Below are positions 24,542 through 33,134 of a stretch of 64,000 nt of DNA, piece after piece. The first letter of the stretch is position 1. Every line of letters starts with the position of its first letter. A program made the position numbers and the translations under genes. Source of the DNA: Azoarcus sp031546845. Lineage in GTDB: Bacteria; Pseudomonadota; Gammaproteobacteria; Burkholderiales; Rhodocyclaceae. The stretch lies in NCBI GenBank assembly GCA_031546845.1, contig JAVBJT010000019.1:1-64000 (forward strand), read 5' to 3'. Below the pieces are notes generated by a model. It was not told the DNA's origin, did no database searches, and saw only the letters and a list, made by a program, of their open reading frames with translations.

Positions 24542-27358
24542 ATGGAACAAATGAGCGTGACCCAGTTTGCCGGCGAACTGAAAATGCCGGCGGAAACCTT
24601 GCTTGAGCAACTCAAGCGTGCCGGCGTCGACAAGACCGGCACCGGTGATTTGCTTTCCGAGCAAGACAAAACCCGGCTGCTCGACTATCTTCGCCGCGCC
24701 CACGGCGGTACCGAACCCAAAGGTAAGATCACGCTGACGCGTAAGCAGACCAGTGAGATCCGGTCCACCGATTCGACCGGGCGCGCGCGTACGGTGCAGG
24801 TGGAAGTGCGCAAGAAGCGCACTTTCGTCAAACGTGACGAATTGCCCGCCGATACGGCGAGTGCCGATGTGCCACCGATGCCTGAAGAAGAGCTTGAGAT
24901 TATCGAAGCCGCGTCTGCCGAGGTGGTGGAGTCCGTGGTTGAAGCGCCCGAGCCTGTTGCCGTGCCGGAGCCGGTTGTGGCCGAGGCCGTGCCCGAACCC
25001 GAGCCGGAGCTTGTTGTCGTCGAGGCTGTTGCTATCGAAGCTGTTCCAGCCGAGGCTGTGCCTGAACACGAAACCGTGGCGGAGGAACAGTCCCCTGCCG
25101 CTGCCCCTGTGCGTGCCAAGCCGGTGACCATTGCGTCCTTGCTGAGCGAGGAAGAAATTGCCTCGCGGGAGCAGGAGGCGCGGCGCCATCGCGAACTGCT
25201 CGAACGCCAGACGGCCGATCTGCGCGCCCGTCAGCAGCGGGAAGCTGCCGCCAAGGCGGCCGTCGAAGCACGCCGCGTCGAGGAAGAAGCACGGCAGGCC
25301 AGCGTTCGTGCGGAAGCGCAGCGCAAGGAAGATGCGGCGAAGGCGGATGCGGCTAAGCCGGCAGCGCCGAAGCCCGCGAAGACCACTTCCGGTACGCTGC
25401 ACCGTCCCCCGGCCAAAGCTGACGACAAGACGGCCAAGGACAACAAGCGTGGGGCCGAAAACAAACGCCGTGGGCTCAAAACCCGTGGTGAGATTGGTGG
25501 CGTGGCCGGTAACTCATGGCGCGGCGCCAAGGGTGGCGGACGCCATGGCGGCGGACGCCAGCAGGACGATTACCAGAGCTTCCAGGCGCCCAGCGAACCG
25601 ATCGTGCGTGAAGTGCACGTGCCGGAAACCATCACGGTCGCTGATCTTGCACACAAGATGGCGGTGAAGGCGACCGAGGTCATCAAGGTGCTGATGAAGA
25701 TGGGCTCGATGGTCACGATCAATCAAGTGCTGGACCAGGAAACGGCCATGATTCTGGTCGAGGACATGGGCCACCGGGCGCTTGCCGCCAAGCTCGACGA
25801 TCCTGATGCCTTCCTCGAAGAGCACGATGAGCACAAAAATATCGAGGTGTTGCCGCGTGCGCCGGTGGTTACCGTCATGGGGCACGTCGATCACGGCAAA
25901 ACCTCGCTGCTGGACTACATCCGGCGCGCCAAGGTGGCTGCGGGCGAGGCGGGCGGTATTACTCAGCATATCGGCGCGTATCACGTCGAAACACCGCGCG
26001 GCATGCTCACTTTTCTCGATACGCCGGGCCACGAGGCCTTTACCGCGATGCGTGCGCGTGGCGCCAAGGCGACCGATATCGTTATTCTGGTGGTGGCCGC
26101 CGACGATGGCGTGATGCCGCAGACGCGTGAAGCCATTCACCATGCCAAGGCGGCCGAGGTGCCGCTGGTGGTGGCGATCACCAAGATCGACAAGCCGGAA
26201 GCGAATCCGGATCGGGTCAAGCAGGAATTGGTGAGCGAAAGCGTGATTCCCGAGGAGTACGGCGGCGAAATCATGTTCATTCCCGTATCGGCCAAAAGTG
26301 GTGAGGGAATCGATGCGCTGCTCGAAGCGGTGCTGTTGCAGGCCGAGGTACTGGAACTGACCGCGGCGGTGGATGCGCCGGCCAAGGGGCTGATCGTCGA
26401 AGCGCGCCTTGACAAGGGGCGCGGCCCGGTTGCCTCACTGCTGGTGCAGTCCGGTACGCTGAGAAAAGGGGATGTGCTGCTCGCTGGCGCCACTTTCGGC
26501 CGCATCCGCGCGATGCTCGACGAAAACGGCAAGTCCATCGACGAAGCGGGGCCGTCGATTCCGGTGGAGATCCTCGGCTTGTCCGATGTTCCTGCCGCGG
26601 GCGATGAGGCCATTGCACTGGCCGACGAGAAAAAGGCGCGCGAAATCGCCCTGTTCCGTCAGGGTAAGTACCGCGACGTGAAGCTGGCCAAACAGCAGGC
26701 CGCGAAGCTCGAAAATATGTTCGAACAGATGGCCGAGGGTGATGTCAAAAGCCTATCGCTCATCATCAAGGCAGACGTCCAGGGTTCGCAAGAGGCGCTG
26801 GTGCAATCGCTGGTCAAGCTCTCGACTGGAGAGGTGCGTGTCAACGTCATCCACGGCGCGGTCGGCGCGATTTCGGAATCCGACGTCAATCTGGCGCAGG
26901 CTTCGGGGGCCGTCATCATCGGCTTCAATACCCGTGCCGATGCCGGCGCGCGCAAGCTGGCCGAAACCTTCGGCGTCGATATCCGTTACTACAACATCAT
27001 CTACGACGCGGTCGACGAGGTGAGAGCCGCCCTGTCCGGCATGTTGTCACCGGAACAGCGCGAAGAAGTCATCGGTCTGGTCGAGATCCGGCAGGTGTTC
27101 ACCATCTCCAGGGTCGGCTCGGTGGCTGGGTGTTATGTGCTCGAGGGTATCGTTAAACGTAACGCCTCGGTACGCCTGCTACGCAACCATACGGTGGTCT
27201 GGTCGGGTGAGCTGGAATCGCTCAAGCGTTTCAAGGACGACGTCAAGGAAGTCAAGTTCGGCTACGAGTGCGGCCTGCAGTTGAAGAACTACAACGACAT
27301 CGTGGTGGGCGACCAGTTGGAGGTCGTCGAGGTCAAAGAGATCGCGCGGACCCTGTAA
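24542..27358 (+). CDS. infB: Translation initiation factor IF-2
   Basis: A 938-residue IF-2. The N-terminal IF2_N subdomain (SVTQFAGELKMPAETLLEQLKRAGVDK) is followed by a long Ala/Glu/Pro/Val-rich linker with coiled-coil character (about 90-330), a second IF2_N copy (ITVADLAHKMAVKATEVIKVLMKMG) and the GTPase domain with GHVDHGKT, DTPGHE and TKID motifs. C-terminal domains bind fMet-tRNA. I chose ATG 24542, preceded by GGGAGGG; an ATG three codons later is also possible. It overlaps nothing and follows nusA by 13 bases. Confidence 0.96.
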   Translation: MEQMSVTQFAGELKMPAETLLEQLKRAGVDKTGTGDLLSEQDKTRLLDYLRRAHGGTEPKGKITLTRKQTSEIRSTDSTGRARTVQVEVRKKRTFVKRDELPADTASADVPPMPEEELEIIEAASAEVVESVVEAPEPVAVPEPVVAEAVPEPEPELVVVEAVAIEAVPAEAVPEHETVAEEQSPAAAPVRAKPVTIASLLSEEEIASREQEARRHRELLERQTADLRARQQREAAAKAAVEARRVEEEARQASVRAEAQRKEDAAKADAAKPAAPKPAKTTSGTLHRPPAKADDKTAKDNKRGAENKRRGLKTRGEIGGVAGNSWRGAKGGGRHGGGRQQDDYQSFQAPSEPIVREVHVPETITVADLAHKMAVKATEVIKVLMKMGSMVTINQVLDQETAMILVEDMGHRALAAKLDDPDAFLEEHDEHKNIEVLPRAPVVTVMGHVDHGKTSLLDYIRRAKVAAGEAGGITQHIGAYHVETPRGMLTFLDTPGHEAFTAMRARGAKATDIVILVVAADDGVMPQTREAIHHAKAAEVPLVVAITKIDKPEANPDRVKQELVSESVIPEEYGGEIMFIPVSAKSGEGIDALLEAVLLQAEVLELTAAVDAPAKGLIVEARLDKGRGPVASLLVQSGTLRKGDVLLAGATFGRIRAMLDENGKSIDEAGPSIPVEILGLSDVPAAGDEAIALADEKKAREIALFRQGKYRDVKLAKQQAAKLENMFEQMAEGDVKSLSLIIKADVQGSQEALVQSLVKLSTGEVRVNVIHGAVGAISESDVNLAQASGAVIIGFNTRADAGARKLAETFGVDIRYYNIIYDAVDEVRAALSGMLSPEQREEVIGLVEIRQVFTISRVGSVAGCYVLEGIVKRNASVRLLRNHTVVWSGELESLKRFKDDVKEVKFGYECGLQLKNYNDIVVGDQLEVVEVKEIARTL

Positions 27359-27361
27359 GCG

Positions 27362-27751
27362 ATGCCCAAGGAATACTCCCGCAGCCAGCGCGTGGTGGAG
27401 CAGATCCGCCGCGAGCTGGCCGAGTTGATCCGGCTGGAAGTCAAGGATCCGCGCGTCGGTTTCATTACCTTGACCGATGTCGAGATCACCCCCGATTACG
27501 CTCACGCCAAGGTTTTTTTTACGGCGATGGACGGAGAGGAGAGTGTTCCCGGCATATTGCAGGGTTTGCGCCGCGCGGGCGGTTTCTTGCGCCGCGAGCT
27601 TGGCCGGCGGATTCGGCTGCATACGATCCCCGAACTGCACTTCCATTACGACCGCTCGGTCGAGGAAGGCAGTCGGCTGTCCCGGCTCATCGACGATACG
27701 GTAAAGGAAGACGAAGCCCGTCACCGCAACGACGTCGACACTGACGACTGA
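27362..27751 (+). CDS. rbfA: 30S ribosome-binding factor A
   Basis: A 129-residue RbfA. The KH-like core shows SRSQRVVEQIRRELAELIRLEVKDPRVGFITLTDVEITPDYAHAKVFFT and RIRLHTIPELHFHYDRSVEEGSRLSRLIDD. It assists 16S rRNA 5'-end maturation and cold adaptation. The gene starts 3 bases after the infB stop, so it is co-translated. Confidence 0.95.
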   Translation: MPKEYSRSQRVVEQIRRELAELIRLEVKDPRVGFITLTDVEITPDYAHAKVFFTAMDGEESVPGILQGLRRAGGFLRRELGRRIRLHTIPELHFHYDRSVEEGSRLSRLIDDTVKEDEARHRNDVDTDD

Positions 27752-27772
27752 CGCGCGGCGGATACTTTCCTC

Positions 27773-28678
27773 ATGCAGCGCAAAATCGTACGCCGCGCCG
27801 TAAACGGCGTCCTGCTGCTCGACAAACCTTCGGGTGTGACCTCAAACGCCGCTTTGCAGACGGCGCGCCGTTTACTCAACGCAGCCAAGGCTGGACACAC
27901 CGGAACGCTCGATCCGATGGCAAGCGGCTTGCTGCCGCTCACTTTCGGCGAAGCCACCAAATTCTCGCAGATGCTGCTCGACGCGGACAAAGCCTACGCT
28001 GCCACCGTTCGTCTGGGCATCGAAACCGATAGCGGTGACGCGGACGGGGCGGTGCTGCGCACGCATCCGGTTGAAGTGTCGGAAGCGGCGTTGACCGAGG
28101 TGCTGGGCCGTTTCCGGGGTGAAATCGAGCAAATGCCGCCGATGTATTCGGCGCTCAAGCGCGACGGCAAACCGCTGTACGAATATGCGCGCGCGGGTAT
28201 CGAGGTCGAGCGCGAAACGCGCCGCGTGCGTATCCACGAATTGGACCTGGAAGCATTCGACGGCGATTGTTTTCGCATCCGCGTGGCATGCAGCAAAGGC
28301 ACGTACATCCGGAGTTTGGCGATGGATATCGGTGCCGCGCTGGGGTGCGGCGCGCATCTGTGCGCCTTGCGCCGAACGCGCATCGGCATGTTCGACGTGG
28401 AGGATGCGGTGTCGCTGCAGGTTCTGGAGGCGGCGGACCTAGCTGGACGAGACCGCCTGCTTGCGCCGCCAGATGCGCTCGTCAGCGCGTTTGAACGCGT
28501 CGAGCTCGACGGCGAGCAAACCGCCGCCATCCTGCACGGCCAGCCGCTACGCTTCGCGTCTTCCGGTAACGGCCTCGTTCGTTTGTATGGTTCCGGAAAC
28601 TTCCTTGGCCTGGCGGAATGGCGGGGTGACGGCAGATTGTGGGCGAAACGCCTCATCGCCACGGGAATTACGGCATGA
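27773..28678 (+). CDS. truB: tRNA pseudouridine(55) synthase
   Basis: A 301-residue TruB. GVLLLDKPSGVTSNAALQTARRLL at the N-terminus and GHTGTLDPMASGLLP with the catalytic Asp (about residue 45) are diagnostic; the C-terminal PUA-like domain spans about 235-301. It forms the T-loop pseudouridine of nearly all tRNAs. Last gene of the rimP operon; rpsO follows with its own promoter. Confidence 0.95.
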   Translation: MQRKIVRRAVNGVLLLDKPSGVTSNAALQTARRLLNAAKAGHTGTLDPMASGLLPLTFGEATKFSQMLLDADKAYAATVRLGIETDSGDADGAVLRTHPVEVSEAALTEVLGRFRGEIEQMPPMYSALKRDGKPLYEYARAGIEVERETRRVRIHELDLEAFDGDCFRIRVACSKGTYIRSLAMDIGAALGCGAHLCALRRTRIGMFDVEDAVSLQVLEAADLAGRDRLLAPPDALVSAFERVELDGEQTAAILHGQPLRFASSGNGLVRLYGSGNFLGLAEWRGDGRLWAKRLIATGITA

Positions 28679-28693
28679 GAAATGCCTTAACGA

Positions 28694-28723
28694 TTGAGTT
28701 TCCTGGTCAGTACCGGGTATAAT
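28694..28723 (+). promoter_or_regulatory. rpsO promoter
   Basis: TTGAGT at 28694-28699 and TATAAT at 28718-28723 with an 18-base spacer, about 43 bases before the rpsO start. Confidence 0.65.
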
Positions 28724-28765
28724 CCGCCGCTTCCGATTGGCAGAACGAAAAGAGTAAATACACCT

Positions 28766-29035
28766 ATGGCTCTCGATACCGCTACCAAGGCGAAAGTCGT
28801 TTCCGAATACCAGCGTGCCGCTGGCGACACCGGCTCGCCTGAAGTTCAAGTGGCACTGTTGACCACGCGCATCAACGGGCTGACCGGCCACTTCAAGGAG
28901 CACGGCAAGGATCATCACTCCCGCCGCGGTTTGCTCAAAATGGTCAGCCAGCGCCGCAAGTTGCTCGATTATCTGAAAGGGACCAACGCCGATAGCTATC
29001 GCGCCCTGATCGAGCGTTTGGGTCTGCGCAAATAA
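28766..29035 (+). CDS. rpsO: 30S ribosomal protein S15
   Basis: An 89-residue S15 of standard length: KVVSEYQRAAGDTGSPEVQVALLTTRINGLTGHFKEHGKDHHSRRGLLKMVSQRRKLLDYL is the family core. It binds the central domain of 16S rRNA early in assembly. The ATG at 28766 is fixed by family length. In many bacteria S15 represses its own mRNA and shares a transcript with pnp, which follows here too. Confidence 0.97.
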   Translation: MALDTATKAKVVSEYQRAAGDTGSPEVQVALLTTRINGLTGHFKEHGKDHHSRRGLLKMVSQRRKLLDYLKGTNADSYRALIERLGLRK

Positions 29036-29088
29036 AGAACCGCTGCTCGTGACGAGCCCGCCAGCACCTACCAGGTCGGCTTGAGCCA

Positions 29089-29129
29089 GCAAAGCCGGGG
29101 CGAACCCGCCAGGGTCGTGCCGGCTTTGC
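29089..29129 (+). promoter_or_regulatory. Long hairpin in the rpsO-pnp intergenic region
   Basis: GCAAAGCCGG (29089-29098) pairs perfectly with CCGGCTTTGC (29120-29129). In E. coli a hairpin in this position is cut by RNase III and lets PNPase regulate its own mRNA; here it may do the same. No strong T-run follows, so it is a poor terminator. Confidence 0.5.
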
Positions 29130-29208
29130 CGTTTCTGGCGTATTCGTTCGTGTGCTCGTTGTCGCAGCCGTGGTTGGCTGCAACCCTTGTGTAAAAAGGA
29201 AGCTTCCC

Positions 29209-31311
29209 TTGCCTACCGCCATCAAGAAAACATTTACCTACGGCGCTCATACCGTCACGCTCGAAACTGGCGAGATTGCTCGCCAAGCCGGCGGCGCCGT
29301 GATCGTCAATATGGACGACACCGTTGTTCTGGCTACCGTCGTGGGCGCGAAAGACGCCAAGGCGGGACAGGATTTTTTCCCGCTGACTGTCGATTACGTC
29401 GAGAAATTCTATGCCGCCGGCCGTATCCCCGGCGGTTTTTTCAAGCGTGAAGGCCGTCCGACCGAAAAGGAAACGCTGACCTCGCGCCTGATCGACCGGC
29501 CGATCCGCCCGCTGTTCCCGGAAGGTTTCTATAACGAAGTTCAGGTCATCGTGACCGTGCTGTCGCTCAATCCGGAAGTCGACGGCGACATTCCGGCCAT
29601 GATCGGCGCTTCCGCCGCGCTGGCGATTTCCGGCATTCCGTTCGACGGTCCGATCGGCGCCGCGCGGGTCGGCTATGCCAACGGGCAGTACATCCTCAAT
29701 CCGACCGTCACGCAACTCGATACGAGTGATCTGAATCTGGTCGTTGCCGGCACTGAAACCGCGGTGCTGATGGTGGAGTCCGAAGCACAGGAATTGCCCG
29801 AGGCTGTCATGCTCGGCGCCGTGGTGTTCGGCCATGAGCAGATGCAAGCGGCGATCCGCGCCATCAACGAACTCGTCGAAGTCGCCGGCAAGCCGGAGTG
29901 GGACTGGCAGCCGCCGGCCAAGAACGAGGCCTTGACCGCGCGCGTGGGCGAGCTTGCCCGCGCCGATGTCGATGCGGCCTTCCGCATCACCAGCAAGCAG
30001 GCGCGCACCGAGCGTCTGAACGAAATCCGCAAGAACACCATTGCCGCGCTGGCCGCTGGCACGGATACCCCGCCGTCGGAAAACGAGATCAAGGATCAAC
30101 TGTTCAATCTCGAATCCGACATCGTGCGCAGCCGCATTCTCAACGGCGAACCGCGCATCGACGGGCGCGATACCCGTACCGTGCGCCCCATCGACATTCG
30201 CGTCGGCGTACTGCCGCGCACGCACGGTTCGGCGCTGTTCACACGTGGCGAAACGCAGGCGCTGGTCGTCACCACGCTCGGCACCGGCCGCGATGAGCAG
30301 ATCATCGACGCTATCGCCGGCGAATACCGCGAACGCTTCATGCTGCATTACAACTTCCCGCCGTTCTCCACCGGGGAAACCGGCCGCTTTGGCGTCACCA
30401 AGCGGCGCGAGATCGGCCACGGCCGTCTGGCCAAGCGCGCATTGCTGGCGATGCTGCCCGGCAGCGACGAGTTCAGCTACGCCATTCGCGTTGTTTCCGA
30501 GATCACCGAGTCGAACGGTTCCAGTTCGATGGCGTCCGTGTGCGGCGGCTCGCTCGCGCTGATGGATGCCGGGGTGCCGATGAAGGATCACGTTGCCGGT
30601 ATCGCCATGGGCTTGATCAAGGACGGCAGCCGTTTTGCCGTGCTGACCGATATTTTGGGCGATGAGGATCACCTCGGCGATATGGACTTCAAGGTCGCCG
30701 GCACCGAAAACGGCGTTACCGCGCTGCAGATGGACATCAAGATCCAGGGCATCACCAAGGAAATCATGCAGGTCGCGCTGAGCCAGGCGAAAGAAGGCCG
30801 CATGCATATCCTCGGCCACATGAAGGCCGCGCTGGGCTCCAACCGTGGCGAGGTGTCCGAATTCGCGCCGCGCATGATGACGATGAAGATCAATCCGGAA
30901 AAAATCCGCGATGTCATCGGCAAGGGCGGAGCGGTGATTCGCGCGCTGCAGGAAGAAACCGGCACGGTCATCGAAATCGAGGACGATGGCAACATCACCA
31001 TTTCCTCCGTATCGGCGGAAGGCGCGCAAAAAGCCAAGACGAAGATCGAGGAAATTACCGCCGAAGTCGAGGTGGGCAGGGTGTACGAAGGCACGGTCGT
31101 GCGTTTGCTGGAGTTCGGTGCCATCGTCAATATTCTGCCGGGGCGCGACGGTTTGCTGCACGTTTCCCAGATCGCCAACGAGCGGGTGAATAACGTGGCC
31201 GATTATGTGAAAGAAGGCCAGTCTGTCCGCGTCAAAGTGCTGGAGACGGACGAGCGCGGCAAGATTCGCCTGAGCATGAAGGCGTTGCTGAGCGAAAACG
31301 CCGCAGGCTGA
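29209..31311 (+). CDS. pnp: Polynucleotide phosphorylase
   Basis: A 700-residue PNPase: two RNase PH-like domains (first from about residue 10, second about 310-540), a KH domain (KINPEKIRDVIGKGGAVIRALQEETG) and an S1 domain (EVGRVYEGTVVRLLEFGAIVNILPGRDGLLHVSQI). It degrades RNA 3' to 5' with phosphate and is the core of the degradosome. I chose the TTG at 29209, 8 bases after AAAAAGGA, since the family begins PTAIKKTF; longer frames upstream are not conserved. Confidence 0.95.
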   Translation: MPTAIKKTFTYGAHTVTLETGEIARQAGGAVIVNMDDTVVLATVVGAKDAKAGQDFFPLTVDYVEKFYAAGRIPGGFFKREGRPTEKETLTSRLIDRPIRPLFPEGFYNEVQVIVTVLSLNPEVDGDIPAMIGASAALAISGIPFDGPIGAARVGYANGQYILNPTVTQLDTSDLNLVVAGTETAVLMVESEAQELPEAVMLGAVVFGHEQMQAAIRAINELVEVAGKPEWDWQPPAKNEALTARVGELARADVDAAFRITSKQARTERLNEIRKNTIAALAAGTDTPPSENEIKDQLFNLESDIVRSRILNGEPRIDGRDTRTVRPIDIRVGVLPRTHGSALFTRGETQALVVTTLGTGRDEQIIDAIAGEYRERFMLHYNFPPFSTGETGRFGVTKRREIGHGRLAKRALLAMLPGSDEFSYAIRVVSEITESNGSSSMASVCGGSLALMDAGVPMKDHVAGIAMGLIKDGSRFAVLTDILGDEDHLGDMDFKVAGTENGVTALQMDIKIQGITKEIMQVALSQAKEGRMHILGHMKAALGSNRGEVSEFAPRMMTMKINPEKIRDVIGKGGAVIRALQEETGTVIEIEDDGNITISSVSAEGAQKAKTKIEEITAEVEVGRVYEGTVVRLLEFGAIVNILPGRDGLLHVSQIANERVNNVADYVKEGQSVRVKVLETDERGKIRLSMKALLSENAAG

Positions 31312-31334
31312 GTTTTACCCGGCAAGAAAAGCAC

Positions 31335-31360
31335 AAAGGGCGCTCCGGCGCCCTTTTGTT
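31335..31360 (+). terminator. Intrinsic terminator after pnp, partly bidirectional
   Basis: AAAGGGCGC and GCGCCCTTT form a 9-bp stem with a TCCG loop, followed by TGTTTT. It lies between the convergent pnp and DksA-like genes. Confidence 0.85.
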
Positions 31361-31393
31361 TTCGGTATCGTATTTCCCTGCCCTGCGACCAAT

Positions 31394-31795
31394 CTATCTT
31401 GCGGCGCGCCGTTCGCGCATGTCTTCCAGGGTTTTGCAATCGATGCACAGAATGATGGTCGGGCGGATTTCCAGGCGCTTCAGGCCGATTTCAAGCCCAC
31501 AGTAATCGCAATAACCATATTCGCCGGCATCGATGCGGCTCAAGGCCAGATCGACGTTCTCGGCCAGCTTGCGTTCGCGTGTATCGAACGCCGCGCCCGG
31601 TTTGGGAGAGGGGCCAGGATCAGGATGGACGGCTTCGGTCGGCGCTTCATGTGGATGCGCTGCCGTGCCGGAAAGCTCTTGTTTGAGTTCGTGCAGGATG
31701 TCGCGAAAGTGAGCGATCTGGCCTTCGCTCATATACTCCTCGTCAATGCCAGGGCGATAAGGGGGGAATGACTTGTGAAACGTGTCTTCAGACAT
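31394..31795 (-). CDS. DksA/TraR-type zinc finger protein with altered coiled-coil tip
   Basis: A 133-residue protein of the DksA family. The C4 zinc finger is complete: CDYCGLEIGLKRLEIRPTIILCIDC (positions about 96-120). DRERKL of DksA is kept as TRERKLAENVD. The coiled-coil tip, DPxDRA in DksA, reads DPGPSP here, so the second Asp and the Ala are lost and prolines introduced. In E. coli the tip residues act at the RNA polymerase active site with ppGpp, so this protein may bind polymerase but work differently, or replace DksA only partly. A canonical DksA is probably elsewhere in the genome. Convergent with pnp. Confidence 0.85.
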   Translation of the reverse strand: MSEDTFHKSFPPYRPGIDEEYMSEGQIAHFRDILHELKQELSGTAAHPHEAPTEAVHPDPGPSPKPGAAFDTRERKLAENVDLALSRIDAGEYGYCDYCGLEIGLKRLEIRPTIILCIDCKTLEDMRERRAAR

Positions 31796-31931
31796 AGTGC
31801 CGGTATCTGTTGCTGTGCGTTAAGCTTGATAACAGAAACCTTGAGCAGCGGCAAGCTGATAGATGAATACGTTGGCGTAATAGTACTCAGCCAGACTGAA
31901 TCGATTGCGGGAAGGGGCGGTGCGCGGGGCT

Positions 31932-32255
31932 TTAAGGCAGCAGGCCGAAAGGCAGTTGCTGGAATGAGACGCCTTTTCGCGTTCCTTTCCGCGTGGTTTT
32001 GGATTGTTCCTTCTCCGCTGCCGGTGCTGTACGCAAGTCGTTGACGAGCGTTGCCGATGCGGCTGGCGCACTGAAGGCGACGTTCAGCAGGATTTGCACT
32101 GTACTGGGGATATCACGCCCCGCTTCGTACCGGCATCCGGCGCTTTGCGTGATGAGGAAATGCTTCCAGAAGGAAGTTTGGTTGACGCCGAGGCACTTGC
32201 GGATCGATTTGATCTCTTCGGCTGTGTAGAGATGAAGATGAGCGGGCATTTTCAT
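31932..32255 (-). CDS. Small HTH (XRE-like) protein at the prophage boundary
   Basis: A 107-residue protein. Residues about 10-62 (YTAEEIKSIRKCLGVNQTSFWKHFLITQSAGCRYEAGRDIP) look like a lambda-repressor-type helix-turn-helix, as in proteins related to NadS or antitoxin HigA. The C-terminus is basic and probably disordered (EKEQSKTTRKGTRKG). No toxin-like partner is adjacent. It lies between the DksA-like gene and the tRNA remnant, so it is host DNA or an older insertion. Confidence 0.6.
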   Translation of the reverse strand: MKMPAHLHLYTAEEIKSIRKCLGVNQTSFWKHFLITQSAGCRYEAGRDIPSTVQILLNVAFSAPAASATLVNDLRTAPAAEKEQSKTTRKGTRKGVSFQQLPFGLLP

Positions 32256-32388
32256 ACCGTCATTTTTGCCGCAGGCCGAACCCGTCGTGGTGATACTAGA
32301 GTGTATCGATGGGAAACGCGGATACGGTACAGCGGAGCGCTTGTTGTTTTTACAAGCTCGGCCAGGATCGGCGAGCGTGGTTTATTTT

Positions 32389-32436
32389 TGGGGCGACATA
32401 CCGGGATCGAACCGGTGACAACTGGAGCCACAATCC
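32389..32436 (-). other. Truncated tRNA-His 3' segment, likely prophage attachment site (att)
   Basis: Read on the - strand this is the 3' part of a tRNA: anticodon loop TTGTGGC with anticodon GTG (His), T-arm ACCGG-TTCGATC-CCGGT, acceptor strand ATGTCGC, discriminator C (typical of tRNA-His) and encoded CCA. The 5' half is missing: the sequence stops matching a tRNA just upstream of the anticodon loop, where phage DNA begins. This is what an integrase that targets the 3' end of a tRNA gene leaves at one end of a prophage. The intact tRNA-His should be at the other end, to the right. Confidence 0.7.
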
Positions 32437-32615
32437 CAAATGTAAGCAATAAAAATCAATGCTTTATATCTTTTTTATTGTAACTTGGCATCCGCTAGAA
32501 GTCAATAGTTACGCGGTGCATATTGACCATCTTACAAAATACAAAGTCATAAACAGGCGTTGCACGCCGGGGTTCATCTCATCATATCGAAAGAAAAAAG
32601 GCCAAGCTGTGACAC

Positions 32616-32643
32616 TTGACCTTTCCAAAAACGCGGATAAGCT
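32616..32643 (+). promoter_or_regulatory. Promoter of the left C4-like RNA module
   Basis: TTGACC at 32616-32621 and TAAGCT at 32638-32643, spacer 16. The right-hand module has TTGACC and TATGCT in the same position relative to its RNA. Confidence 0.45.
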
Positions 32644-32649
32644 GTACCC

Positions 32650-32737
32650 GTGGCGGGGAATTTCCCCGTCATCGGGTTTGGAAGCCCGACGCGAAATAAC
32701 AGTTAGCCGCTATCTTGCGGCTTTCTTTGCCGTTTTT
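32650..32737 (+). ncRNA. C4-like antisense RNA (left module)
   Basis: The segment has hairpin 1 (CGGGGA/TCCCCG at 32654-32668), a single-stranded-capable GGGTTTGGAAG (32674-32684), and hairpin 2 (GCCGC/GCGGC at 32706-32721) ending in TTTCTTTGCCGTTTTTG. This is the layout of the C4 RNA of phages P1 and P7, which pairs with a site upstream of the antirepressor operon. The complementary CTTCCAACCC is 120 bases downstream (32801-32810). The same order recurs near the right end of the window. I assign C4 by architecture and context; a covariance-model search would be needed to prove it. Confidence 0.55.
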
Positions 32738-32753
32738 GATCTCCTTCTCCTAT

Positions 32754-32870
32754 GGGCGGTCGGGCTGGGATGCCGTAAGGCATGCCGATTTCGCGCGGTA
32801 CTTCCAACCCAGTTTCGACTGCCCGCCACAATTGAGGCGGTGACGGGCAAGACAACCGCAAGATAGGGAG
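32754..32870 (+). promoter_or_regulatory. Structured target region of the left C4-like RNA
   Basis: GGGCGGTCG (32754-32762) closes with CGACTGCCC (32816-32824; one G-U pair). Inside are a small hairpin ATGCC-GTAA-GGCAT and CTTCCAACCC (32801-32810), complementary to the GGGTTTGGAAG loop of the C4-like RNA with one bulge. A second stem-loop (GCCCGCC ... GGCGG) follows up to the Shine-Dalgarno of the next ORF. Binding would expose or hide the start of ORF 32877. Confidence 0.5.
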
Positions 32871-32876
32871 ATAAAA

Positions 32877-33134
32877 ATGACACTCGCCTTGTCGCCGGTT
32901 ATTGCATCCAGCGCTGGCAACGCTAAACGTAAAGCAGTGGTGCGAAAACGTCTATTAGGGATATGGAGGGGTAGATATCGCTTTGATCGATTTCCCTGCC
33001 CCCGCCGAAAGGTCTTGAGTTACCCGATTCATGAAATTCAAGGCCAGCCCGGAACAGTACAAAGCCGCAATTGCAAAAATGCAATGCGGCTTTTTCTTTG
33101 GTGTGACAAAAATGCTGAGGTGCGCTATGGCTGA
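32877..33134 (+). CDS. Small ORF in the position of Icd/OrfX, translationally coupled to the KilA-N gene
   Basis: An 85-codon frame starting ATG after ATAGGGAG and ending inside the KilA-N start region (33127), as the icd leader ORF overlaps ant in P1. The protein is basic and has no family I recognise (MTLALSPVIASSAGNAKRKAVVRKRLL ...). It runs across the terminator-like hairpin at 33061. Coding is supported by context and Shine-Dalgarno only. Confidence 0.45.
   Translation: MTLALSPVIASSAGNAKRKAVVRKRLLGIWRGRYRFDRFPCPRRKVLSYPIHEIQGQPGTVQSRNCKNAMRLFLWCDKNAEVRYG
33061..33095 (+). terminator. Strong hairpin with T-run upstream of the KilA-N gene
   Basis: AAAGCCGC ... GCGGCTTT with an inner ATTGCA/TGCAAT stem (one bulged A), followed by TTTTTC. 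It would end transcription from the C4-like promoter before KilA-N unless translation of the upstream ORF prevents hairpin formation, so it may be part of the switch. Confidence 0.75.

Noticed and set aside
29068..31161. 697-codon frame on the - strand opposite pnp
   Set aside because: Antisense to PNPase; translation is low-complexity His/Arg/Gly-rich.
32459..32866. 135-codon + strand frame over the C4-like RNA
   Set aside because: It covers the promoter, both hairpins and the T-runs, begins with no Shine-Dalgarno and has no family; the RNA elements explain the sequence better.
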